Below, piece by piece: positions 1 to 4,630 of a stretch of DNA of 5,918 bases. Position 1 is the first letter of the stretch. Every line of letters begins with the position of its first letter. Position numbers and translations under genes: made by a program. The notes beneath the pieces are model-generated. The model was not told where the DNA came from, searched no databases, and worked only from the letters and a program-made list of their open reading frames with translations. This DNA comes from Bacillota bacterium (GTDB taxonomy: Bacteria > Bacillota > Bacilli > Thermoactinomycetales > DSM-44946). The DNA lies in contig JAJYSD010000094.1 of assembly GCA_021793745.1 (NCBI GenBank), positions 1 through 5,918 of the forward strand. The letters run 5' to 3'.

Positions 1-63
1 GATCTCGCCTTCCTCATTTAAAATCTGCACCATATCAAAGGTTTGCTTCAGCTCAACGGCCAC
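1..63 (-). CDS. pdhA: Pyruvate dehydrogenase E1 component subunit alpha, N-terminal fragment (partial, runs off the left edge)
   Basis: Reading leftwards from a GTG at 63-61, the 21 visible codons give MAVELKQTFDMVQILNEEGE and one more residue. The segment FDMVQILNEEGE closely resembles the N-terminal strand of Gram-positive PdhA proteins (recalled: FEMVQILDENGN in Staphylococcus, FPTFQILNEEGE in Geobacillus). PdhA with PdhB forms the thiamine-diphosphate E1 that decarboxylates pyruvate in the cytosolic pyruvate dehydrogenase complex. The start is supported by an in-frame stop four codons upstream and by a GAGGGGTG ribosome binding site at 78-71. The catalytic part lies outside the window, so the family call rests on about 12 residues. 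A related 2-oxoacid dehydrogenase E1 alpha (for example branched-chain) is the alternative. Confidence 0.6.
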   Translation of the reverse strand, partial: MAVELKQTFDMVQILNEEGEI

Positions 64-128
64 AAGCCTTCACCCCTCTTCAGATCTTTCCCCCGAAAAT
101 GGGCTGGAAATGAAAAACAGTTCATCGT

Positions 129-161
129 TTAGGATTCCTAACAACGGGAATCGGCATTCCC
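129..161. repeat. Two adjacent short inverted repeats in the pdhA leader
   Basis: TTAGGA-T-TCCTAA at 129-141 is a perfect 6-bp inverted repeat around one base. Four bases further on, GGGAAT-CGGC-ATTCCC at 146-161 is a perfect 6-bp stem with a 4-base loop. Both share a GGAAT/ATTCC-like core. They lie 66-98 bp upstream of the pdhA start codon and would be transcribed in its leader if the promoter is in the AT-rich block. They could be operator half-sites or RNA hairpins. Neither is followed by a T-tract on either strand, so a terminator role is unlikely. Confidence 0.45.
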
Positions 162-219
162 ACTCGCCGGCATTTTCTGGCGCGCCTCTGATGCAGAACA
201 GTGATACAGTTTCGGGAAA

Positions 220-231
220 TGTATTTATACA
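220..231. repeat. 12-bp operator-like palindrome
   Basis: TGTAT-TT-ATACA at 220-231 is an inverted repeat with 5-bp arms at the edge of the AT-rich block. Its symmetry and length suit a binding site for a dimeric repressor, but AT-rich DNA yields such palindromes by chance and I cannot assign a factor. Confidence 0.25.
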
Positions 232-468
232 GATTGTGCTGGAGGGCGGAATTTACTTATTATATAAGATAATACATCATATATAACAGTATCTCGAAAA
301 GATTGTTTTGTAAACCGGAAAAGGAGATATTGGTCTATTTGCACTTCTTCGGAAACCGGATCATCGACCCTGCAGCCTTCCCCGGATCGGGCCGCATTGA
401 TAGTGGATCTCCGTCTCGGGGAATAAAAAAATAGAGTTGGATCGAATCGAAAAAAAGGAGGTTTACCC

Positions 469-1155
469 ATGTGCGGCCGGTTCACTTTAACGGTCCCATT
501 GGATGATCTGCGGCGACGCTTCTCCGCCTCGGCCGAAGCGTTTCTGGAGGACCGCCCCCGGTTCAACATCGCCCCCACCCAGCCCATTCCGGTGATCCGC
601 CAGGAGGACGAGGGGCGGATGATCCGCGAAATGCGCTGGGGCTTGATTCCCCGCTGGGCGAAGGAGGCATCCATCGGCCAGCGGATGATCAACGCCCGGA
701 GCGAAACCCTGACGGAAAAACCCTCCTTTCGACCGCTCCTCTACCGGCACCGCTGCCTGATTCCCGCCGACGGCTATTACGAATGGGCCAAAACCGAAAC
801 CGGGAAAAAACAGCCCTATCGCATCGTGATCGGTGACGGGGAACTGTTCGCCTTCGCCGGACTGTGGGACCGTTGGTTCTCCCCGGATGGGAAAGCCGTC
901 GACTCCTTCACCGTCATCACCACACAGGCCAACGAGAAGTTATCCCGCATCCACCACCGGATGCCCGTCATCCTGCCCCGGTCCGCGGAAGCGATCTGGT
1001 TGGATCCGGAGGTGAAAAGCCCGAAACTCCTCCAGGAGCTGTTGGTCCCCTACCCCGACGATCTCACCCGCTACTACCCCGTCAGCACCCTGGTCAATTC
1101 GCCCCGCAACGACAGCCGGGCCTGCATCCGGCCGGTGGAAGGGGTCGATCCATAA
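469..1155 (+). CDS. SRAP-domain abasic site processing protein (YedK/HMCES family)
   Basis: This 228-residue protein starts with Met-Cys-Gly-Arg-Phe. Removal of Met exposes Cys2, which in this family forms a thiazolidine DNA-protein crosslink with the opened abasic sugar in single-stranded DNA, shielding it from cleavage during replication. Other family residues are in place: Asn33 in FNIAPTQ, Trp57-Gly58, Asn75 in INARSET, Glu105 in DGYYEW, and the catalytic-type His162 in IHHRMP. The length is normal for bacterial members. The start is decided by Cys2 and by AAAGGAGG at 454-461, seven bases before the ATG, an excellent ribosome binding site. The gene reads alone, without an SOS-type neighbour. 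The next gene has its own -10 element 16 bp after this stop, so the two are probably not one operon. The family call is very secure; the cellular role is inferred from E. coli YedK and human HMCES. Confidence 0.96.
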   Translation: MCGRFTLTVPLDDLRRRFSASAEAFLEDRPRFNIAPTQPIPVIRQEDEGRMIREMRWGLIPRWAKEASIGQRMINARSETLTEKPSFRPLLYRHRCLIPADGYYEWAKTETGKKQPYRIVIGDGELFAFAGLWDRWFSPDGKAVDSFTVITTQANEKLSRIHHRMPVILPRSAEAIWLDPEVKSPKLLQELLVPYPDDLTRYYPVSTLVNSPRNDSRACIRPVEGVDP

Positions 1156-1170
1156 ACCCGTCCCTTGTTG

Positions 1171-1176
1171 TATAAT
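1171..1176 (+). promoter_or_regulatory. Candidate -10 element for mnmL
   Basis: A perfect TATAAT lies 16 bp after the SRAP stop codon and 70 bp before the preferred mnmL start. No good -35 hexamer lies 16-18 bp upstream, so either the promoter is weak or activated, or the match is fortuitous. If used, transcription would begin near 1183 and the leader would contain the hairpin at 1204-1219. An ATG at 1175 overlapping this element is in frame with mnmL but lacks a ribosome binding site. Confidence 0.4.
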
Positions 1177-1203
1177 GATGGCGGATTTCAACCAAACCAT
1201 CCG

Positions 1204-1219
1204 CCCGCCGGCCGGCGGG
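1204..1219 (+). repeat. GC-only palindrome in the mnmL leader
   Basis: The 16 bases CCCGCC-GGCC-GGCGGG form a perfect palindrome, able to fold as a 6-bp GC stem with a GGCC loop. It sits 27 bases before the preferred ATG and has no following T-tract, so it is not an intrinsic terminator. Its GCCGGCGG core recurs in the hairpin before mnmM (2273-2293). Confidence 0.6.
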
Positions 1220-1246
1220 ACTCTGAACGGGAAGCGGGGAAGACCG

Positions 1247-2213
1247 ATGGCATCGAAATCGTCAAAAACCCCCCTTCGGTGGGGAGAAAAGCGATATCAC
1301 ACGTGGAATTACCATCTGCGCCAAACCTACGGGCAGAAGGTGTTCAAAGTCCCCCTGGACGGCGGCTTCACCTGTCCCAACCGGGGACGGTACCGTCGCC
1401 ATCGGAGGCTGCACCTTTTGCAGCGCCCGGGGATCGGGAGATTTCGCCGGGAATCGCCGCGATGATCTGGTCCAACAGTTCCGGACCGTGCGCGACCGGA
1501 TGCATCAAAAGTGGCCGAAGGCGAAATATATCGGATATTTCCAGGCCTTCAGCAACACCTACGCTCCGGCGACAACCCTCCGGCCCATGTACGAAACCAT
1601 CCTGGAACAGGAGGGGGTGGTGGGCCTGTCCATCGCCACCCGCCCCGATTGTCTGCCCGAGGACGTGGTAGAACTCCTGGCGGAACTCAATCAGCAGACC
1701 GATCTCTGGGTGGAACTGGGTCTGCAAACGATCCACGACGAAACCTCCCGCCTGATCAACCGCGGCCACGATTACGCCTGCTTCCTCGAAGGGGTGGAAA
1801 AGCTGCGCCGCCACGGAATCCGCACCTGCGCCCACATCATCTTCGGTCTGCCCGGCGAAGACGAGGAAATGATGATGGAAACGGCCCGGGCCTGCGCCGC
1901 CATGGATATCCAGGGCATCAAAATCCACCTGCTCCACTTGTTGAAAAACACGCCGATGGTGAAACAGTATGAGGCGGGACTGCTCCGCTTTTTGGACCGG
2001 GAGACCTATGTCCGCCTGGTGGTGGATACCCTGGAAATCCTCCCCCCGGACATGGTGATTCACCGATTGACTGGAGACGGTCCCCGGGACCTGTTGATCG
2101 GTCCCCGGTGGAGCCTCAAAAAGTGGGAAGTGCTGAATGCGATCGATGACGAACTGAAAAGGCGCAACTCCTGGCAGGGAAAAAAATATCCGGCCGAAGC
2201 TGCGCCGCAGTGA
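1247..2213 (+). pseudogene. mnmL: Radical SAM tRNA wobble-uridine modification protein MnmL (YtqA), frameshifted as given
   Basis: MnmL is a YtqA-type radical SAM protein needed with MnmM to turn cmnm5s2U into mnm5s2U at tRNA position 34 in Bacilli. Two frames together give a full-length homologue: codons 1-46 from ATG 1247, then, after one base is skipped at 1383-1386, codons continuing from 1386 to TGA at 2211-2213. The repaired protein has 321 residues, about the size of B. subtilis YtqA. It shows RYHTWNYHLR (16-25), cluster cysteines Cys43, Cys55 and Cys58 (C-x11-C-x2-C), SIATRPD (128-134), WVELGLQT (154-161) and HIIFGLPGE (196-204). Unrepaired, translation stops at 1463-1465 after 72 residues. 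The later ATG at 1488 lacks a ribosome binding site and the cysteines. ATG 1247, after a modest GGGGA site at 1237-1241, is preferred to the ATGs at 1175 and 1178. The rest of the reading frame is well conserved, so either a sequencing error or a very recent mutation is likely. Confidence 0.9.
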
Positions 2214-2256
2214 TACGGCAAAGCCGCAGGCGAAAACAGCCTTTTCTCAAATCCGC

Positions 2257-2301
2257 AAAAGGAGGTTTGCGACTCTCCGCCGCCGGCGGAGAGCATCCAC
2301 C
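2257..2301 (+). promoter_or_regulatory. mnmM translation start region: distant Shine-Dalgarno, hairpin, near masked Shine-Dalgarno
   Basis: AAAAGGAGGT at 2257-2266 is a near-perfect ribosome binding site but ends 35 bases before the mnmM ATG at 2302, far beyond normal spacing. Between them, CTCTCCGCC-GCC-GGCGGAGAG at 2273-2293 forms a perfect 9-bp stem with a 3-base loop. Its 3' arm contains GGAG (2288-2291), properly spaced (10 bases) from the ATG but buried when the stem forms. If the hairpin is looped out, the strong site is left about 14 bases from the ATG. A further pairing of CCTTTT (2240-2245) with AAAAGG (2257-2262) could mask the upstream site. No alternative in-frame ATG, GTG or TTG lies between the upstream site and 2302. 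Confidence 0.65.
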
Positions 2302-2880
2302 ATGGTTCTCCCTTCGATCCTGTCCTTCTCCAAACAACTGATCCAGCAGGCGGTCCATCCCGGCGACACGGCCCTGGACGCCACCGTCGGCAACGGCCAC
2401 GACACGCTTTTCCTCGCCGAAAAGGTCGGATCCTCCGGCCGCGTCTACGCCTTTGATATCCAGCCCGAAGCGATCCACATCGCCCGTCGTCGGCTGGAGT
2501 CGGCCCGCTTGGAGGAGCGGGTTACCCTTTTTACGGAGAGCCATCACCGGATGGCCGAATTATTGCCCGAAGATGTGCAGGGTCGGATCCGGGGAGCGAT
2601 GTTCAACCTCGGCTATCTGCCCCATGGGGACCCTTCGATCATTACCCGGCCCGAAACCACCGTACCCGCCCTGGAGGCCGCCACTCAACTCCTGGCCCCC
2701 GGAGGGATGATGACCGTCGTCCTCTACACCGGCCACCCCGGAGGCCAGGACGAGGCGGACGCGGTGATCCGGTGGGCCCAAGGGCTCGACCCCAACCGGT
2801 TTCAGACGATGTGGGTCCAGTTGCCCAACCGGAACTGCGCCCCTTCCCTCCTCGCCGTAGAGAAGCGATCCAAAACATAA
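2302..2880 (+). CDS. mnmM: tRNA (nm5s2U34) methyltransferase MnmM (YtqB)
   Basis: A 192-residue class I SAM-dependent methyltransferase of the YtqB family. MnmM methylates 5-aminomethyl-2-thiouridine to mnm5s2U at the wobble position of tRNAs for Lys, Glu and Gln. Visible motifs are the SAM-binding loop DATVGNGHDT (26-35), the acidic residue after strand 2 in FDIQ (Asp52), the family signature FNLGYLPHGD (101-110), GHPGG (144-148), and the C-terminal LLAVEK (183-188). Length and the N-terminus (MVLPSILSFSKQL) match B. subtilis YtqB from residue 1, which supports ATG 2302 despite the odd ribosome binding site. It follows mnmL by 88 bp, the same pairing as in B. subtilis, and ends at a strong terminator. 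It is intact although its partner is frameshifted; without MnmL its nm5 substrate might be limiting. Confidence 0.93.
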   Translation: MVLPSILSFSKQLIQQAVHPGDTALDATVGNGHDTLFLAEKVGSSGRVYAFDIQPEAIHIARRRLESARLEERVTLFTESHHRMAELLPEDVQGRIRGAMFNLGYLPHGDPSIITRPETTVPALEAATQLLAPGGMMTVVLYTGHPGGQDEADAVIRWAQGLDPNRFQTMWVQLPNRNCAPSLLAVEKRSKT

Positions 2881-2881
2881 A

Positions 2882-2910
2882 ACCGACCCGGGATTTGTTC
2901 CCGGGTCGGT
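2882..2910. terminator. Bidirectional intrinsic terminator between mnmM and the lipoprotein gene
   Basis: ACCGACCCGGGA (2882-2893) and TCCCGGGTCGGT (2899-2910) form a perfect 12-bp stem around a TTTGT loop. On the minus strand the stem is followed by TTTATGTTTT, a fair U-tract; on the plus strand by GTTGTATAT, a weaker one. It starts two bases after the mnmM stop codon and 17 bases past the convergent lipoprotein stop, so it can serve both genes. Confidence 0.88.
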
Positions 2911-2926
2911 GTTGTATATCCATGCC

Positions 2927-3781
2927 TTACTTCGCTTCCTCCGGCACGGTGATGGTTCCGTCGAATTCGCCCTTCAGATCGATGTCCATGTTTTGCACCA
3001 CATCGATCTCGAAGCCCTCGATTTTGATGGTCATTGTAATGGTTTGTTCCATCTTTTTCTGTTGGAAGTTGTTTTCATCGATCCAAACCTTTTGGGTGTA
3101 TTCGTCCACTTTGATGTCATCTTCGCTGACGGAGAGACCGAGCTGCTGCAGCTGGGGCTCCATGCCGGAACGAAGGGCCTCGGTCAGCTGTTTCACGGTT
3201 TCCGGATCATTCTCCTCCGTCATTTTCACGTCGATCACATAGGCGCCGTCTTCTTTGCTCATCTTCAGGGAATCATCCTGCGATTCACCCTGGAACTTTT
3301 CAACGAGCTGGGCCAGCTGCTCCAGTGTCTCGTTGGGCGTTTGTCCCCCCATTTGAGACATGTCGACCCCTTCCAATTGCCCCTTGACCCAGCCGCCCGT
3401 GTCGGTCTTTTGGTAGAGCATATTGTCGACCATGTACATTTCCATGGGCATCTCTTGCCCTTCCATTTCCATGGACCCCTTCATACGCATGGCCATGGGA
3501 TCGGTGGTCATATCCATATCCATCTTAAAGGTTTGTTCCACTTCCTGCTTCTGTCCATTCATATCCACGGACAGGGTCTGGGTTCCGTTGACCGCGTAGC
3601 TGAGCCCGTTGACCTCCTCCAGCGCCTTTTCCGCTTCCTTCAAGACGTCCCGCATGCTCAGATCTTTCTTTTCCGCATTTTCGGCATCCGCCGATCCCTG
3701 GTCCGCGGAATTACCGCAACCCGCAACCATCAGCGCTGCCATAATCAATAAAATAAAAAAAGGACGCACGATTCGTTTCAC
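2927..3781 (-). CDS. Methionine-rich secreted lipoprotein, DUF6612/LppX-like
   Basis: Read from GTG at 3781-3779 this is a 284-residue protein with a lipoprotein signal: basic MKRIVRPF, a hydrophobic stretch (8-18), and lipobox V-A-G-C with Cys22 as the acylation site, followed by a Gly/Ser/Asp/Ala-rich linker (23-38). It should be anchored on the outer face of the cytoplasmic membrane. The mature part looks beta-rich with alternating residues; residues 87-121 hold 13 methionines. The pattern (TDPMAMRM, EMYMVDNMLYQ, WVKGQ) resembles Bacillota lipoproteins of the DUF6612 type with an LppX/LprG-like fold; that assignment is from memory. Function is unknown; binding of a lipid or other hydrophobic ligand is a guess. 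GTG is preferred because GGAGGGAG lies 8 bases upstream and the basic residues then begin the signal peptide. An ATG at 3802 (seven residues longer, acidic start) is the alternative. Its promoter is at 3866-3894 and it ends at the shared terminator. Confidence 0.85.
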   Translation of the reverse strand: MKRIVRPFFILLIMAALMVAGCGNSADQGSADAENAEKKDLSMRDVLKEAEKALEEVNGLSYAVNGTQTLSVDMNGQKQEVEQTFKMDMDMTTDPMAMRMKGSMEMEGQEMPMEMYMVDNMLYQKTDTGGWVKGQLEGVDMSQMGGQTPNETLEQLAQLVEKFQGESQDDSLKMSKEDGAYVIDVKMTEENDPETVKQLTEALRSGMEPQLQQLGLSVSEDDIKVDEYTQKVWIDENNFQQKKMEQTITMTIKIEGFEIDVVQNMDIDLKGEFDGTITVPEEAK

Positions 3782-3865
3782 AACTACGTCTCCCTCCACC
3801 ATGGTTTTGCCTCGATTGAGTGAGTTTGCCGGAAGCTACCAAGGCTTTTCCCACCCGTGAGGTCA

Positions 3866-3894
3866 ATTATAGCCTACGCCGTTAAAATTGTCCA
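3866..3894 (-). promoter_or_regulatory. Sigma-A promoter of the lipoprotein gene
   Basis: On the minus strand, TGGACA (3894-3889, 5 of 6 to the -35 consensus) is followed by exactly 17 bp and a perfect TATAAT (3871-3866). Transcription would start near 3859, giving a leader of about 78 nt before the GTG start at 3781. This is the best consensus promoter in the window and implies steady vegetative expression. Confidence 0.85.
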
Positions 3895-4001
3895 TGCTTC
3901 AGCGAAGGAAGGCCTCGAAAAAAAGAAAAAAGTTGTAAAGTCTTCTGCTATAGAAAATAAATAATAATACTAAAGAACTATTTTCGCTGCTTTTTTCAAG
4001 G
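3895..4001. other. AT-rich spacer upstream of the lipoprotein promoter
   Basis: No coding potential is visible. The stretch is A-rich on the plus strand (poly-A runs at 3918-3931) and contains a separated inverted repeat, CAGCGAA (3900-3906) and TTCGCTG (3983-3989), and a shorter one, GAAAATA (3953-3959) and TATTTTC (3979-3985). An AT-rich block just upstream of a -35 element on the minus strand could act as an UP-type element for the lipoprotein promoter, which is inference only. Confidence 0.4.
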
Positions 4002-4032
4002 AAACAAAAACATCTTCCGTCAGGAAGATGTT
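4002..4032 (-). terminator. Intrinsic terminator of yabR
   Basis: AACATCTTCC (4009-4018) and GGAAGATGTT (4023-4032) form a perfect 10-bp stem with a 4-base loop. Read on the minus strand the stem runs directly into TTTGTTT, so it terminates transcription coming from yabR, whose stop codon is 35 bases upstream. Confidence 0.88.
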
Positions 4033-4066
4033 GCAGTCGAACCCATAACCATCCTTTTCCGCTTCG

Positions 4067-4432
4067 TCAGCGCTTTTTCTGCTTGGCAGCCAGGGCGCTC
4101 AGGCGCTCTTCACTACTTTTCATAAATTTTTTCATCATATCTTCAAAGTCGGCGGGACCTCTGCGGCCGCGACGGTCTCCCCGCTGCGGACGATCATCGC
4201 TCAAGGCCTTGATCGAAAGCGAAATTTTACCGGGCGGTTCGACAGAAAGGACCTTCGCCTTCACCACATCCCCCACCGACAGCTCATCCTCCACTTTCTC
4301 CACATACTTGGTGGAGATTTGGGAAATGTGGATCAAACCCGTCTCTCCCGTCTCCAGTTTGACGAAAGCGCCGAAGGGTTTGATGGCCACCACTTCACCG
4401 CTGACGATGGCACCTTCCGTTACCTTGCTCAT
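4067..4432 (-). CDS. yabR: S1-domain RNA-binding protein, YabR-like
   Basis: This 121-residue protein has an N-terminal S1 OB-fold (about residues 5-75) with the expected features: GxVVAIKPFGAFV (Phe20, Phe23), GLIHISQIS (His35), and the closing VGDVVKAKVLSVE and GKISLSIKAL strands. A short Arg/Gly/Asp-rich linker (79-93) leads to a charged helix FEDMMKKFMKSSEERLSAL (96-114). That tail matches B. subtilis YabR (FEQKMNKFLKDSEDRLSSL, recalled) better than the paralogue YugI (general stress protein 13). Such proteins bind RNA or ribosomes; the exact role is not established. The start has GGGAG 7-9 bases upstream. It is a single-gene unit, with its own promoter and terminator, divergent from pckA and not in the divIC-spoIIE neighbourhood where yabR sits in B. 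subtilis. Confidence 0.88.
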   Translation of the reverse strand: MSKVTEGAIVSGEVVAIKPFGAFVKLETGETGLIHISQISTKYVEKVEDELSVGDVVKAKVLSVEPPGKISLSIKALSDDRPQRGDRRGRRGPADFEDMMKKFMKSSEERLSALAAKQKKR

Positions 4433-4466
4433 TCAAACACTCCCGATGTGATATTCATTCTGTACG

Positions 4467-4495
4467 AAGATACCATTAATCTGTCCCCAAGTCAA
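4467..4495 (-). promoter_or_regulatory. Sigma-A promoter of yabR
   Basis: On the minus strand, TTGACT (4495-4490) is followed by a 17-bp spacer and TATCTT (4472-4467). The spacer ends in TGG, giving an extended -10 motif (TGnTATCTT) that compensates for the weaker hexamer. Transcription would start near 4460 with a short leader of about 28 nt carrying the GGGAG ribosome binding site. Confidence 0.75.
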
Positions 4496-4531
4496 TGGGC
4501 AAAATAGCCATGGGCGCTGAATGCATCCGCT

Positions 4532-4559
4532 TTCACCATGCATATATATATGTTATACT
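4532..4559 (+). promoter_or_regulatory. Sigma-A promoter of pckA
   Basis: TTCACC (4532-4537, 4 of 6) and TATACT (4554-4559, 5 of 6) are 16 bp apart, and TGT before the -10 makes it an extended -10 promoter. The predicted start is near 4566, leaving a leader of about 65 nt. The spacer holds a 12-bp palindrome CATATATATATG (4541-4552). Confidence 0.7.
4549..4559 (+). promoter_or_regulatory. CcpN-type operator overlapping the pckA -10 element
   Basis: TATGTTATACT matches all 11 positions of the CcpN operator consensus TRTGHYATAYW known from B. subtilis gapB and pckA. It covers the whole -10 hexamer of the pckA promoter, where a bound repressor would interfere with RNA polymerase. CcpN represses gluconeogenic genes during growth on sugars. 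I found only one copy here, while the B. subtilis promoters carry two, and the consensus overlaps in composition with an extended -10 motif, so coincidence is not excluded. Confidence 0.5.
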
Positions 4560-4630
4560 TTTTGCGTGTGAAACCGTCCATGGAGACTCATATTTACCGA
4601 ATTCTGATAACTGGAGGCAGGGTTGAACCG

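Larger units (their letters stand above)
64..468. other. Long divergent intergenic region between pdhA and the SRAP gene
   Basis: This 405-bp stretch contains no convincing gene. Bases about 215-310 are strikingly AT-rich against the GC-rich surroundings and offer several overlapping weak promoter matches on both strands. On the minus strand there is TCGAGA at 297-292, a 17-bp spacer, and TATTAT at 274-269. On the plus strand there is TTGTGC at 234-239, an 18-bp spacer, and TATTAT at 258-263. Bases 311-430 return to higher GC. An 8-bp direct repeat AAACCGGA occurs at 312-319 and 353-360. Several palindromes are listed separately. The region probably holds the promoters and the roughly 200-nt leader of pdhA as well as the promoter of the SRAP gene, but I cannot choose one promoter with confidence. 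Confidence 0.6.

Noticed and set aside
303..434. Small plus-strand frame before the SRAP gene, 43 codons from TTG 303 or 31 codons from TTG 339, with AAGGAG at 321-326
   Set aside because: The TTG at 330 is only 3 bases from GGAG and the TTG at 339 is 12 bases away; no ATG is available and the peptide shows no recognisable domain. Kept only as a weak small-ORF possibility.
225..692. 155-codon minus-strand frame overlapping the SRAP gene start
   Set aside because: It is the antisense shadow of the SRAP coding sequence extended into the intergenic region; the opposite strand has a clear conserved domain and a strong ribosome binding site.
1368..2063. Long minus-strand frame (231 codons) over mnmL
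   Set aside because: It is antisense to the conserved radical SAM sequence; the His-rich, low-complexity translation is typical of a shadow frame in GC-rich DNA.
2216..2245. Possible terminator after mnmL (AGGC-GAAAACA-GCCT followed by TTT, and CGGC-AAA-GCCG)
   Set aside because: Stems of only 4 bp are too weak for termination, and the mnmL-mnmM pair is normally co-transcribed.
2267..2341. TTG-started 24-codon frame directly after the upstream AAAAGGAGGT, overlapping the mnmM start
   Set aside because: The TTG would sit one base from the Shine-Dalgarno sequence, too close for initiation, and the peptide has no notable features; a leader-peptide role is not supported.
2909..3751. 280-codon plus-strand frame over the lipoprotein gene, very His-rich
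   Set aside because: Its histidines come from reading the Met/Asp-rich lipoprotein codons backwards (CAT and ATC from ATG and GAT). The minus strand has a promoter, ribosome binding site, lipobox and terminator.
4569..4582. CcpA cre-like half site TGAAACCG just after the predicted pckA transcription start
   Set aside because: The left half fits TGNAANCG, but the right half (TCCATG) departs from the cre consensus at several positions, so it is not reported as an operator.
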